This document shows positions 26,211 to 35,455 of a stretch of 64,000 nt of DNA, in pieces; the first letter of the stretch is position 1; the number at the start of each line of letters is the position of its first letter. The notes beneath the pieces were generated by a model, which saw only the letters and a list, made by a program, of their open reading frames with translations, ran no database searches and was not told the DNA's origin. The position numbers were made by a program, and so were the translations under genes. The stretch covers positions 372,001-436,000 of the forward strand of contig JACKBS010000006.1 of assembly GCA_020634435.1 (NCBI GenBank), written 5' to 3'. The DNA comes from Ardenticatenaceae bacterium (lineage in GTDB: Bacteria > Chloroflexota > Anaerolineae > Promineifilales > Promineifilaceae).

Positions 26211-26597
26211 ATGGACGAGCAGTCGCAAACAATTACTGGCCCATTCGGCCATTTTATCCGGCGTGCCAATGGCCTCGTTTATTTTTATAAGCGGGACGAT
26301 CTGGCAATTGATATGTCCACTGCTGAAAAATTTCTGGACACCGTTCGTGTGTTGGATGATTCAGGAGATGCTCGTGTCATGGTCATCCAGGGTCAAGGCG
26401 TCGAGTACAGCTTTGAAGCGCAGCATCTCTTGCTCACCAATGACGTTGTTGGCAAAGTGGCGTATGTAATCCAGACCGGTACGCAATATCTCACCGTTGA
26501 ACTGCTGCAAAATATGGCGAAGTCCTTTAAATCTCGGATGCAGTTGGCAATTTTTCAGGAGGTTGAGGAAGCAGAGAAGTGGCTGCTGAACAGCTGA
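26211..26597 (+). CDS. Hypothetical protein, STAS/SpoIIAA-like
   Basis: 128 residues with alternating strands and helices: FYKRDDLAIDMSTAEKFLDTVRVLDDSGDARVMVIQG and KVAYVIQTGTQYLTVELLQNMAKSF. The pattern resembles small STAS/SpoIIAA-like (DUF7793-type) proteins, which act as signalling or regulatory partners, but no diagnostic motif is seen. It converges on a histidine kinase gene 10 bp away and might act with it. Confidence in the gene is good, in function low. Confidence 0.7.
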   Translation: MDEQSQTITGPFGHFIRRANGLVYFYKRDDLAIDMSTAEKFLDTVRVLDDSGDARVMVIQGQGVEYSFEAQHLLLTNDVVGKVAYVIQTGTQYLTVELLQNMAKSFKSRMQLAIFQEVEEAEKWLLNS

Positions 26598-26607
26598 CAA
26601 TCCTCTG

Positions 26608-27699
26608 TTAAAGGTTTCTGGGCAAGACAACGGTAAATGTTGCGCCGCCCAACTCATTGTTCTCGGCCCAAATACGGCCGTTGTGCTGCTGCACAATCCG
26701 CTGGGCAATAAATAAGCCCAGGCCAGTGCCCTTCCCCGATTGTTTTGTGGTGAAAAACGGATCAAAAATGCGCTCTAGCAGGGCGGGCTCAATGCCGCTG
26801 CCGGTGTCACGCACGGAAAATGCGTACGCTTCCTGGTGAGCGCCGTTGCCGTTGCTGCCAGCCAACGGCCTATCTTCGGGGACGAGCCAGGAGCAAATTT
26901 CGACCGTACCGCCGCTGGGCAGCATGGCATCGCGGGCGTTGATCAGCAGGTTGATCATTACCTGGGTGATACGATTGTGATCCAGCACAATGGTTTTGAG
27001 CGATTCATCCAATCGCTTCACAATTTGGATGTTGAACTCGCCGCGGAACTGGTGCTGTACCAAAACCAGCGCATCATCAATGATCATGTTGAGGTCAGTA
27101 ACGGCCGTTTGCATTTCTTCGGCGTAAGAATAATTGCGCAGCACTTCCACAATGCGCGCCGAGCGCCAAGCGCTTTGCTCAATCATCTGTACGTAGCGCA
27201 TTAACTGTTCCATGCTCAGGCTGTTTTCTTCCACCTCGTGCAGCAGGTTGCTGCACGTGGCCGCGATGATGCTCAGCGGCGTGTTGAGCTCGTGGGCCAC
27301 GCTGGCGGTAAGGATGCCAATACCGGCCAACCGCTGGGTGTGCAGCAGCGCCTCGTTGAGCTGTTCAATTTCTTGCCAATGGGTAAACGAAACCATCGTG
27401 GTGCTGGTGATGTGATCAGACACAGGGGTGATGGCCAGATTGACGGTAACGGAACGGCCGTCTGGCTGGCGCAGGGTGGTTTGGTGTGGCTCACACTCAT
27501 GCAATTTGTGCCCCTCAGCATCTAACTCGTTCCAGGTGCGGCCAATGAGCTGCTCAGATTCCCAGCCTAAAATACGCCCGGCAGCGGGATTGGCTGAGGT
27601 GACAATACCATCTTCATTAAGCACCAACACACCTGCGGCTACTGTTTCTAGCAGGTGATCGTAAAACTCTCCGGTTGGTTTGGTTTGGGTTATGACCAT
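26608..27699 (-). CDS. PAS-domain sensor histidine kinase (orphan)
   Basis: 363 residues. A PAS domain (about 12-110: LLETVAAGVLVLNEDGIVTSANPAAGRILG), then HisKA with the phospho-His in ASVAHELNTPLSIIAA (about 140), then HATPase_c: N-box INLLINARDAM, G1 DTGSGIEPALLERIFDPFF, G2 GKGTGLGLFIAQRI. No transmembrane segment, so it senses a cytoplasmic signal. No response regulator is adjacent. Convergent with the STAS-like gene. Confidence 0.92.
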   Translation of the reverse strand: MVITQTKPTGEFYDHLLETVAAGVLVLNEDGIVTSANPAAGRILGWESEQLIGRTWNELDAEGHKLHECEPHQTTLRQPDGRSVTVNLAITPVSDHITSTTMVSFTHWQEIEQLNEALLHTQRLAGIGILTASVAHELNTPLSIIAATCSNLLHEVEENSLSMEQLMRYVQMIEQSAWRSARIVEVLRNYSYAEEMQTAVTDLNMIIDDALVLVQHQFRGEFNIQIVKRLDESLKTIVLDHNRITQVMINLLINARDAMLPSGGTVEICSWLVPEDRPLAGSNGNGAHQEAYAFSVRDTGSGIEPALLERIFDPFFTTKQSGKGTGLGLFIAQRIVQQHNGRIWAENNELGGATFTVVLPRNL

Positions 27700-28147
27700 G
27701 AATTGATTCCTATCTTCATCCCAGAGACGTTTTTACCGGGTGCAAATCACAAAATAAATCCCCAAAATCAATTGTTTGTTGTGATTTAACGAGGCAAAAG
27801 CCGCACTTCCCATCGCTTCCATTCGCGATTTTGTCGCCTTTACCCATTCCCAAAGTGTGTCATTTTGGATGGCGAGTTGCAGCAATTGGCTGCGTTTATA
27901 GAATACGCTACCCCTTAGATCGCGTCCGTATGTGGGCCGTAAAATCACCGTGAAGTCGGCGTGAACGGGTTGCGTGAACCGGTGTTGAATTGCTTGCCCT
28001 CTCCTGTAAAAATCTGGCCCCAACGAGCCAGTGGTACTTATCTCCTAGCCCGTTTGCCCTAGAGATTTCGCAGTAGCCTTCGGGTACTATGCAGGGCAGC
28101 AGAATAACTTTTTTATTACCGGTTACAGCGTTTAAGAGAGTAAAAAA
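27700..28147. other. Gene-free stretch of about 450 bp
   Basis: Short minus-strand frames exist but have shadow-like composition and no ribosome-binding site. No strong repeats or hairpins seen. It presumably holds promoters for the histidine kinase (leftward) and the beta-helix protein (rightward). Confidence 0.4.
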
Positions 28148-29506
28148 ATGAAGAAGCAATTCCCCTGGAGCCTGTTTGGTTCCCTTTCCCTGATCCTGAT
28201 TTGGGCAAGTTTTATTTTTCATGGCCCGGCACAACAACCTGCTTTGGCCCTGTCCGCGAGTGCATCACTGGCTGATTGTGCGCCGCTCCCCGCGCCCAGC
28301 GGCACCATTGTGACTGTGGCGACGGTGGGTGAATTGGAAACGGCCGTTAACACCGCCACCGCCAACACCACCATTCTCATTGCCGACGGCATTTACAACC
28401 TGAATGGCGTTTACCTACGCATAGACGTGCCTGATGTGACGCTGCGCTCCGCCAGCGGCAACCGGGAAGCGGTCATTCTGGATGGCAACTACATCACCAC
28501 TGAAATCATTCAGATTGTGGCTTCCAACGTGACCGTGGCCGATATAACCTTGCGTGAAGCATATTACCACCCCATCCATGTAATGAGCGATGCTGGCGAC
28601 ACGCTGAACACGCTCATCTACAACGTGCACATCATCGATCCCGGTGAGCAGGCGATCAAAATCAACCCGGCAGCGGATGGCACCTACCCCGATGACGGCG
28701 TAATTGCCTGCTCGCACATTGAACTGACGGACGCGGGACGGCCGTTCATCCGCAACAATTGCTACACGGGCGGGGTCGATGCCCATCAGGCCGAAGGCTG
28801 GGTGATTCGTGACAATTTGATTGAGGGCTTTTGGTGCGCCAACGGGCTGTCGGAGCATGGCATCCACCTGTGGCGGGGCTGCCGCGATACGATTGTGGAG
28901 CGCAATGTGCTGCGCGAAAACGCGCGCGGCATTGGCTTTGGTCTGGCCGAAAGTGGCGATGCCCGTACCTATACCGATAATCCTTGCCCCAGCGCCAACG
29001 GTGGCTACGTGGATCATTACGGGGGCATCATTCGCAATAATTTTGTTTTTGCCAGCGACGCGGGATTGTTCAGCTCAGAATATGGCTTTGATTGCGGCAT
29101 TTGCTTGTGGCAGGCGTGTGGCGCCCAAATCTTCAACAACACGGTGGTGTCTACCCAGGCACCGTTTTCCTCGATTGAGTGGCGCTTTGACAATACGGAC
29201 ATCGAACTGCGCAACAATTTGGTGAGCCACAATTTGCGCGACCGGGGCGGTACGGCCGTACTCGACAACAATCTGCAAAATGCGCCGCTCTCCCTCTTTG
29301 TGAATGCCGCCAACGGCGATTTGCATTTGCACAGCGCAGCCGCTGCGGCTATCGACCAGGCGACGCCGCTGGTTGAGGTGAGTGATGATTTTGACGGTGA
29401 AGGACGGCCGTATGGCCCTGCTCCAGACCTCGGTGCCGACGAACTGAATGCGCCACCGTTTGAGCCAACCAACTGGGTTTATTTACCACTGACCTATTCT
29501 GATTAA
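28148..29506 (+). CDS. Secreted right-handed beta-helix protein with YLPL C-terminal tail
   Basis: 452 residues. A Sec signal peptide (MKKQFPWSLFGSLSLILIWA...ALA, about 1-36) leads to a parallel beta-helix with pectate-lyase/NosD-like coils (VTLRSASGNREAVILDG, HGIHLWRGCRDTIVERNVLREN, IIRNNFVFASDAGLFSS). Several cysteines are spaced along the coils. The C-terminus is VYLPLTYSD, sharing a YLP(L/F) motif with the next two secreted proteins. Substrate unknown: polysaccharide lyase or surface-binding protein. Good signal peptide supports ATG 28148. Confidence 0.85.
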   Translation: MKKQFPWSLFGSLSLILIWASFIFHGPAQQPALALSASASLADCAPLPAPSGTIVTVATVGELETAVNTATANTTILIADGIYNLNGVYLRIDVPDVTLRSASGNREAVILDGNYITTEIIQIVASNVTVADITLREAYYHPIHVMSDAGDTLNTLIYNVHIIDPGEQAIKINPAADGTYPDDGVIACSHIELTDAGRPFIRNNCYTGGVDAHQAEGWVIRDNLIEGFWCANGLSEHGIHLWRGCRDTIVERNVLRENARGIGFGLAESGDARTYTDNPCPSANGGYVDHYGGIIRNNFVFASDAGLFSSEYGFDCGICLWQACGAQIFNNTVVSTQAPFSSIEWRFDNTDIELRNNLVSHNLRDRGGTAVLDNNLQNAPLSLFVNAANGDLHLHSAAAAAIDQATPLVEVSDDFDGEGRPYGPAPDLGADELNAPPFEPTNWVYLPLTYSD

Positions 29507-29669
29507 GAACCTGTCCGAAAAATATTCCGAGCATGTAAGTCAGGCATAAGGTTGCGCTCAGAAATGTAAGTAAGAGTTGATTTTCAGAGTGCGAAGACGT
29601 CATTTTCGTTAATGTTAAAAAATTCGACGTTCGTCTCACCTCTGGAAAATGAATTTACGGATAGGTTCT
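29506..29669. mobile_element. Candidate MITE, 164 bp
   Basis: AGAACCTGTCCG (29506-29517) and CGGATAGGTTCT (29658-29669) are terminal inverted repeats with one mismatch. The interior codes for nothing convincing. It lies directly after the stop of the upstream secreted protein. No target duplication is clear, so the assignment is moderate. Confidence 0.5.
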
Positions 29670-29680
29670 AAGGGAAGATC

Positions 29681-29766
29681 AACAGATTTCGCAGATTAAA
29701 ACGATTTTTCTCGCTTTTCTCTGTGAAACTCTGTGTTTCCTCCGCGCATCTCTGTGTTCCGCTTTT
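29681..29766. repeat. cagattt/ctctgtg word-repeat intergenic DNA
   Basis: Contains CAGATTTCGCAGATTAAAA and CTCTGTGAAACTCTGTG words, related to the palindromic repeat at 3110-3167. Low-complexity dispersed repeat before the next gene's AAGGAG site. Confidence 0.5.
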
Positions 29767-29779
29767 TTAAGGAGTGACG

Positions 29780-31546
29780 ATGATCCTCACAAAATCCAAG
29801 CTAATTTTCAGCTTCCTTTTCCTATCCTTTCTCTTTTTGCTGGGAATGTCTCAACAAATGCAGGCAGCACCGCAAGGCGGCGGCACATTTTATGTGGCTA
29901 CCACGGGCAGCGACAGCACCGGAACCGGCACTAGCGGCAATCCTTGGGCAACCATCACCAATGCGCTGGACAACGTGCCTGACGGCAGCGTGATTTTGGT
30001 GAAGCCGGGGGTGTACAACGGCCGTATTCGCATTCGCGGCACCTTCCCCACAGGCGTTACCGTCCGATCGGAAGTTCCGTATCAAGCAATTCTGCAAAAC
30101 AACGACCGCGTCATCACCGCCTACACCGACGCGCGCGGCGCACAGGGCATCACCCTCGAAGGGTTCGAGATTCGCCATAGCGGCCCCGGTTCTGCGCCGC
30201 TGGTGGTGCATATTGACGGCGGTGGCGACGGCAGCGTCAGCCACATCACCCTACGCAACAACATCCTGCACGACAGCTACGACAACGACATCCTCAAAAT
30301 CAACAACGCCACCCACGATATTTTGGTGGAGGGCAACCTGTTTTACAACCAGACCGGCCACGACGAGCACATCGACGTGAACAGCGTGGAAGATGTCATC
30401 ATTCAGGATAACGTCTTTTTTAACGATTTTGCCGGAAGCGGCCGTTCCAACCTGAACGACACCGGCAGCTACATCGTCATCAAAGACAGCAACGCCAGCA
30501 GCGACATCTACACCGGCAACGACCGTATCACCGTGCGGCGCAACATCTTCTTCAACTGGGAAGGCTCCGATGGTTCCAACTTTGTGCTGATTGGTGAAGA
30601 CGGCCAGCCATTTTTCGAAGCGCGCAACGTGCTGGTGGAGAACAATTTGATGCTGGGTAATGCAGCCAACGTGATGCGCGCCGCTTTTGGCGTGAAGGGC
30701 GGCCAAAACATCACCTTCCGCAACAACACCGTTGTGGGCGATTTGCCCGCGCTGGCCTTCGCTTTCCGCCTCAACACCGAAGGCAGCAATCCGCCCAACC
30801 AAAACATCCAGTTCTACAACAACATCTGGTCCGACCTGACCGGCACGATGGGATTTGATGGCAGTGGCAGCAACGACTTTTCCGACACGCCGCTGGGTGA
30901 AACGAGCAGCTGGACGCTGGATAATAACCTGTACTGGAACGGCGGCAGCGCCATTCCCCAAGACGGGGCGGAGCTGATCAACTACACCGACGACGCCAAC
31001 CGGCTGGTGGCCAACCCGCAGTTGGGCGGGCAGGCTAGCCTGATTTTGCCCCGCTGGACCGGCAGCCAGTTTGCCGATGGTTCCAGCACGATTGCGGATG
31101 TGTTCACCAATTTGGTCACGCTCTACGGCACGCCAGCGGGCAGCAGCCCGGTGGTGGATGCGGCCGATCCGGCCAACGCACCCGCTGACGATATTTTGGG
31201 CAACGGCCGTTCCACTCCCGACATCGGTGCCGTGGAAATCATCCCCCAGTTGCAGCTCTCTGGTTCGCCGGGTGATCAGACGATTTTGTTGACCTGGCAG
31301 GTGAATACGGCCGTTGCCCCCGGCACCACCTGGCAAATCAGCTACAGCGGCCCGGTTGGCGACCAGCCCTCGCCCATCATTGGCCTGGCGGCGGGCACGC
31401 GCAGCTACACGCTCACCGGGCTCACCAACTACACCACGTACGACATCACGCTCAACGCAATGGTGTCTGGCTCACCCGTTTTGACGGATACGGTGAGCGT
31501 CATGCCCACGGATTTGTTGCTTTATTTGCCATTGACCACCCGTTAA
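29780..31546 (+). CDS. Secreted right-handed beta-helix protein with Fn3-like and YLPL tail
   Basis: 588 residues. Signal peptide (about 1-30, ending QMQAAP). Parallel beta-helix from about 35 to 440 with YVATTGSDSTGTGTSGNPWATITNAL (DUF1565-type start) and coils such as ITLRNNILHDSYDND and DRITVRRNIFFN. A fibronectin-III-like module (about 485-575: VNTAVAPGTTWQISYSG ... YTLTGLTNYTTYDITL) precedes the C-terminal LLLYLPLTTR. Probably surface-exposed and carbohydrate-related; exact activity unknown. ATG 29780 follows AAGGAG at 29769-29774. Confidence 0.87.
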   Translation: MILTKSKLIFSFLFLSFLFLLGMSQQMQAAPQGGGTFYVATTGSDSTGTGTSGNPWATITNALDNVPDGSVILVKPGVYNGRIRIRGTFPTGVTVRSEVPYQAILQNNDRVITAYTDARGAQGITLEGFEIRHSGPGSAPLVVHIDGGGDGSVSHITLRNNILHDSYDNDILKINNATHDILVEGNLFYNQTGHDEHIDVNSVEDVIIQDNVFFNDFAGSGRSNLNDTGSYIVIKDSNASSDIYTGNDRITVRRNIFFNWEGSDGSNFVLIGEDGQPFFEARNVLVENNLMLGNAANVMRAAFGVKGGQNITFRNNTVVGDLPALAFAFRLNTEGSNPPNQNIQFYNNIWSDLTGTMGFDGSGSNDFSDTPLGETSSWTLDNNLYWNGGSAIPQDGAELINYTDDANRLVANPQLGGQASLILPRWTGSQFADGSSTIADVFTNLVTLYGTPAGSSPVVDAADPANAPADDILGNGRSTPDIGAVEIIPQLQLSGSPGDQTILLTWQVNTAVAPGTTWQISYSGPVGDQPSPIIGLAAGTRSYTLTGLTNYTTYDITLNAMVSGSPVLTDTVSVMPTDLLLYLPLTTR

Positions 31547-31548
31547 TT

Positions 31549-31651
31549 CTCGTTCCACGCTCAGCGTGGAATGAAGTTCAGGACGCTCTGCGTCCCCTAC
31601 GCGGCGCGGAGCGCCAAAGCCTACATTCCCACGCCGAGCGTGGGAACGAGT
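31549..31651. repeat. Compound palindromic repeat (four short palindromes)
   Basis: About 100 bp made of CGTTCCACGCTCAGCGTGGAA, GGACGCTCTGCGTCC, GCGCGGAGCGC and TTCCCACGCCGAGCGTGGGAA-type units. Outer ends CTCGTTCC / GGAACGAG are inverse, so the whole can fold as a multi-arm structure. Type of repeat seen between genes in many bacteria; non-coding. Confidence 0.7.
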
Positions 31652-31668
31652 TGGTTGTGAGGAAAAAT

Positions 31669-33633
31669 ATGAAAACGTATCGGTTGATTTTTGTCATGGG
31701 ATTGTTTGGTTTTATTGTTTTGTGTGTGGGTGGATGGAAAGAAACGGCCGTACAGGCGGGCACCACCTCCTCCCCCGTGTTGAAATGGCAGCGAGGCGGC
31801 TGCTACAACTCCTGGTGCGAAACGGGCTGGTACTCATCACCTGCCGTTGCCGATTTAGACAACGACAATAAGCCAGAAGTGATTGCTTCGGCTTATTCCC
31901 TGATTGCCCTCAATGGAGAGGATGGCACCCTTCAGTGGCGGGCGGGCACCACAGCCAATCGCACCTGGCCCGGCGTCGTGGTCGCCGACATCGACAACAA
32001 CAACGATCTGGAAATTGTCACGGGCCAAAGCGGTGCATATCTCACCGTGTACGCCCACACGGGCAGCCAGGTCTGGTCGCGCCAGCCAGAAAGCGGTGAA
32101 CTGCGCGGCCTGTCTGTCTACGATTTGGACGCCGACGGCACGGATGAACTGGTGGTCACGTCCACGGGCGACGAGGTGAACACCTACGTTTACGAGCACA
32201 CCGGCACGCTGCGCAGCGGCTGGCCGCAGCTGAACAACGACAGCGGCTACGGCTGGGGTGTCTACAACGACAACGCCGCTCTGGGGGACCTGGACAACGA
32301 TGGCCAGGGTGAACTCATCGTGCCGTCCGACGTGCATTACATCAACGCCTACGAAGCCAACGGGGCGCAGATTCCGGCCAACGCCATCTATGGCGGCGTG
32401 GGCTGGGGCAAGGTGGGCATCTGGGAAAGCCTGGTGCCCGAACTGCGCGGCTGGGGCGCTTGCGACGGCACACGCGTCGAAAGCTACCGCACCAACTTTG
32501 CCGACGGCCCGGCGGTCATTGCCGATGTGAATGGTGATGGTATCGTCGAAGTGGTGGTCACGGGCAATGTGTACGACTGCAATGCGGGCTATCCGCCCAG
32601 CCGTTACATCGGTGTCTACATTTTTAATGCCGACCGCAGCCGCTTTAACGAAGATGGCTACAACTGGGAAACCGTGCCGATTAACACGGGTGCGCCGCTG
32701 AGCGAAAGCTACAGCGTTATCGAAAGCGCCATGCCCAATCCCGTGGTGGCTGATTTGGATGGCGATGGGGAGAAGGAGATTTTGTTTGCCTCGTACGACG
32801 GCCGTTTACACAGTTTCTGGCTCGATAAAACAGAACATCACAACTGGCCCTACAACGTGAGCAATACTGGTCCCGGCATCCGCTTCGCCTCGGAGCCGGT
32901 AGTAGTCGATCTGGACAATGACGGCTTTGCGGAGGTGATTTTCGCCTCCTGGCCGCAAAAAGGGAGCGGCTACGTGGGCAAACTGCACGTACTGAACTAC
33001 CAGGGTGCGGTGCTGTACGAGATCAATCTGCCCGCGCCATTTGGCAGCCCCGACTGGAACGGCGCGATGGCCGCGCCGACCATCGCCAACATTGATGCCG
33101 ATGCGGACCTGGAACTGGTGCTCAACACGGCCCACTCCGGCGTGGTGGCTTACGATTTGCCCGGCACGGCCGATGCGCGCATTTTGTGGGGCACGGGGCG
33201 GGGCAATTACCAGCGCACCGGCTCATTTTTGGTTGGGTCGCTGGATGGTTCGTGGCTGGGCGTGAACAACAGCCTGCCCGGTGCAAGCGATACGATCACC
33301 GTCAAAATCACGCTCAAAAATCCGGGACCAACGTTGCCGAGTGTTTCCCTCACCAGCGCGATTCCGGGGCAGGTGACTTACGCGGGTGGGCTGTCGGCCA
33401 GCGGCGGCACGCCCACGTATGGGTCGGAGCAGGTGAGCTGGTCTGGCGTGGTGCCTGCCGGGGTGCCGGTGACGATTCAGTACAACGTGACGGTGAATGC
33501 TGGGGTGATAACGCCGACGCCGATTGGATTTACGGCCGTTCTCGACGACGGTGAAGGCAATCAGGAAACACTGACGCTGACAGTGATTGCTAACGGGCTG
33601 CTTACCTATTTGCCCTTCGTTTCTAGACCGTAG
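31669..33633 (+). CDS. Secreted FG-GAP/VCBS-repeat protein with YLPF tail
   Basis: 654 residues. Signal peptide (MKTYRLIFVMGLFGFIVLCVGG). At least seven FG-GAP-like units with the Ca-binding pattern DLDNDNKPEVIAS, DIDNNNDLEIVTG, DLDADGTDELVVT, DLDNDGQGELIVP, DVNGDGIVEVVVT, DLDGDGEKEILFA, DLDNDGFAEVIFA, forming a propeller. A DUF11-like Ig module (about 540-640: ITVKITLKNPGPTLP) precedes LLTYLPFVSRP. Likely a surface adhesion or scaffold protein. ATG 31669 follows GAGG. Confidence 0.88.
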   Translation: MKTYRLIFVMGLFGFIVLCVGGWKETAVQAGTTSSPVLKWQRGGCYNSWCETGWYSSPAVADLDNDNKPEVIASAYSLIALNGEDGTLQWRAGTTANRTWPGVVVADIDNNNDLEIVTGQSGAYLTVYAHTGSQVWSRQPESGELRGLSVYDLDADGTDELVVTSTGDEVNTYVYEHTGTLRSGWPQLNNDSGYGWGVYNDNAALGDLDNDGQGELIVPSDVHYINAYEANGAQIPANAIYGGVGWGKVGIWESLVPELRGWGACDGTRVESYRTNFADGPAVIADVNGDGIVEVVVTGNVYDCNAGYPPSRYIGVYIFNADRSRFNEDGYNWETVPINTGAPLSESYSVIESAMPNPVVADLDGDGEKEILFASYDGRLHSFWLDKTEHHNWPYNVSNTGPGIRFASEPVVVDLDNDGFAEVIFASWPQKGSGYVGKLHVLNYQGAVLYEINLPAPFGSPDWNGAMAAPTIANIDADADLELVLNTAHSGVVAYDLPGTADARILWGTGRGNYQRTGSFLVGSLDGSWLGVNNSLPGASDTITVKITLKNPGPTLPSVSLTSAIPGQVTYAGGLSASGGTPTYGSEQVSWSGVVPAGVPVTIQYNVTVNAGVITPTPIGFTAVLDDGEGNQETLTLTVIANGLLTYLPFVSRP

Positions 33634-33644
33634 TGTCGTGATCC

Positions 33645-33678
33645 AGGTGACAGTCACTTTTGGAAGTGACTGTCACCT
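33645..33678. repeat. Strong hairpin after the FG-GAP gene
   Basis: AGGTGACAGTCACTT (33645-33659), loop TTGG, exact inverse (33664-33678). Placed 11 bp after the stop, it may act as a terminator or mRNA 3' stabiliser, though only a short T-run follows. Confidence 0.7.
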
Positions 33679-33759
33679 TTGCCTGCAAAATTTGCTATAC
33701 TTTTGGGGCTTCGATTGTTCCAGTCAATCACAAAAGTTTACATAATTGCGAGTGCGTAC

Positions 33760-35454
33760 ATGACCGAGTTGGTTTTCCCCCAAAAGAAGCTGCAAAAAAT
33801 CGAATTAAAAGAATTATTGTTGAACAAAGGCCTCCTTTGGCTTGCTTTGTTCTACTTTGTTTTCATTCTGAATGAGGAGTTTGTTAATCGGTGGGGAATA
33901 ACGGCCGTTTTCATCACGGCCCTGATTATTTGTGGACTGATCTTGCTGATATCAATCCTCATTGTGCAGTTTGCCAAAACTGACCGGGTGCAAAAGCGGC
34001 GCATTCCAACCCTGATCGTTGAGACCGACCGGGTGGTTTTTCATGGCGATCAACGAAGCCAGCTCGTCAAATTTGATCAAATCAAGCGTGTCATGGTCAA
34101 TCGCAACCTGGATGGGGAGATTAAGAGCATTGCATTGTACAAAGGTGTCTTTAACATGCTCAACTGCCAAAACTTTGCCGATATGCCCGGTTTGTACGCT
34201 GCCTTGAAAGAGCGTTTACCAGCTTCAATTCAATGGTCTGAACCCAAGCCGGTGCGGTGGTTGGTAAAACCGTATCAGGGCATCCTTCTAGTGATTGTGT
34301 CTGGTTGGGTTTTTATCTGGCTGTTTAACATAGACTTTATGCGAGCTTTCAGCCTGAGCCTCTATTTGTTCTGGGGCATTCAGGGGACGTCTCAGATATT
34401 GCAGCAGAGCCAACACGCATCACGCGGAGCAAAAGTGGCACTGATTTTGGGGGCAACCTGGATTTTGGGTGTTTGGGTGTATGCTATGGGTGACATTCCT
34501 CAAGCTATCAACCACCCGTGTGGCCTGGTACACCGCGGGCAAAGTGGCTGCCTGAAAGCGTACCCCGACAGCGAAAACTTGCTCTTTTTGTCTGATGGCC
34601 AGCTGGCCAGGCTGTCTGGCAGAGCAATCGTCATTGAGTCAGTCGAGGGCAATTATTTCATCAATTTGTTTACGGCCACACGTTTGATAAATGACAGATA
34701 TGTTTCTAGCTTATCGTTTTCGGCCGACGGCCGTACGGCCGTTGTCGGGAAATCTGGGTACAACATCTTATTTTGGGATGTGTCCGCCCAAAGCATGACA
34801 ACGCAAAATATTGCCTACAATGCGATGCTTTCTCCGGATGGTAAATTCCTTGGTCCGGATGAGAACAAAGGGACGATTACAGTTTGGGAGACGGCTACCT
34901 GGCAGCCTGCATTTACTCTGGAAACCGAAAAGCATGGCGAAACGGCCCTGGGAGCAACGCTGTTAGCGGTAGATATGGATCAGGCATTACATTTTTATGA
35001 TGTGCGAAGTGGGGAAGAAACGGCCGTTTTCCCCATCGAAGGCATTGAGGGCGAAGCTTTTGTTCAACGTATAGTCTTCTCTAACGATGAGCAGCTGTTG
35101 GCCGTGATGACCAGCCAAAGCATCTTGTTAATTTTGCGGCGAGATGGCACCGAGTGGCAGGAAATACATCGGATTCAATTGGATTCCTCCTGGCGGGGAG
35201 ATGATGGGCTTGCTTTTTCAGCGGACAATACATTGCTGGCAACCGTACAGGAATACTACGGCATTTCGGAAAATCGGGGACAGGTTCTTATCTTTTCAGT
35301 AGCAGATATGCAATTGCTGCAAACGCTAGATATGGGGAGAGGGCAAGGCCAATTGGGTTCGGTTCGCGTGCTGGATTTTTCACCAGACAACACCCTGCTG
35401 GCGGTCTCCAGTTCTAGCGAAGCCGCCGTTTTTGAGCTGTCGTTGGAAAATTAG
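33760..35454 (+). CDS. Membrane protein with PH-like region and WD40-like propeller
   Basis: About 564 residues: two N-terminal membrane helices (about 22-40 and 46-66), a soluble segment (about 70-165) resembling bacterial PH-like domains (RIPTLIVETDRVVFHG, FDQIKRVMVN), two more helices (about 180-250), then a WD40-like repeat region (SLSFSADGRTAVVGKSGYNILFWD, LSPDGKFLGPDENKGTITVWE, LDFSPDNTLLAVSSSSEAAVFEL). No catalytic motif. ATG 33760 is chosen; the frame is open further upstream into the hairpin at 33664-33678. Confidence 0.72.
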   Translation: MTELVFPQKKLQKIELKELLLNKGLLWLALFYFVFILNEEFVNRWGITAVFITALIICGLILLISILIVQFAKTDRVQKRRIPTLIVETDRVVFHGDQRSQLVKFDQIKRVMVNRNLDGEIKSIALYKGVFNMLNCQNFADMPGLYAALKERLPASIQWSEPKPVRWLVKPYQGILLVIVSGWVFIWLFNIDFMRAFSLSLYLFWGIQGTSQILQQSQHASRGAKVALILGATWILGVWVYAMGDIPQAINHPCGLVHRGQSGCLKAYPDSENLLFLSDGQLARLSGRAIVIESVEGNYFINLFTATRLINDRYVSSLSFSADGRTAVVGKSGYNILFWDVSAQSMTTQNIAYNAMLSPDGKFLGPDENKGTITVWETATWQPAFTLETEKHGETALGATLLAVDMDQALHFYDVRSGEETAVFPIEGIEGEAFVQRIVFSNDEQLLAVMTSQSILLILRRDGTEWQEIHRIQLDSSWRGDDGLAFSADNTLLATVQEYYGISENRGQVLIFSVADMQLLQTLDMGRGQGQLGSVRVLDFSPDNTLLAVSSSSEAAVFELSLEN

Positions 35455-35455
35455 G

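Noticed and set aside
28020..28140. Possible tRNA-like hairpins before the beta-helix gene
   Set aside because: No cloverleaf with a T-loop GTTCRA and acceptor stem could be built.
27733..28237. Two short minus-strand frames in the gap before the first beta-helix gene
   Set aside because: No ribosome-binding site, no domain, and composition unlike the neighbouring genes.
30251..31336. A 361-codon minus-strand frame under the beta-helix protein
   Set aside because: Repetitive beta-helix coding DNA gives long Val/Gly-rich antisense frames; the plus strand has the signal peptide and ribosome-binding site.
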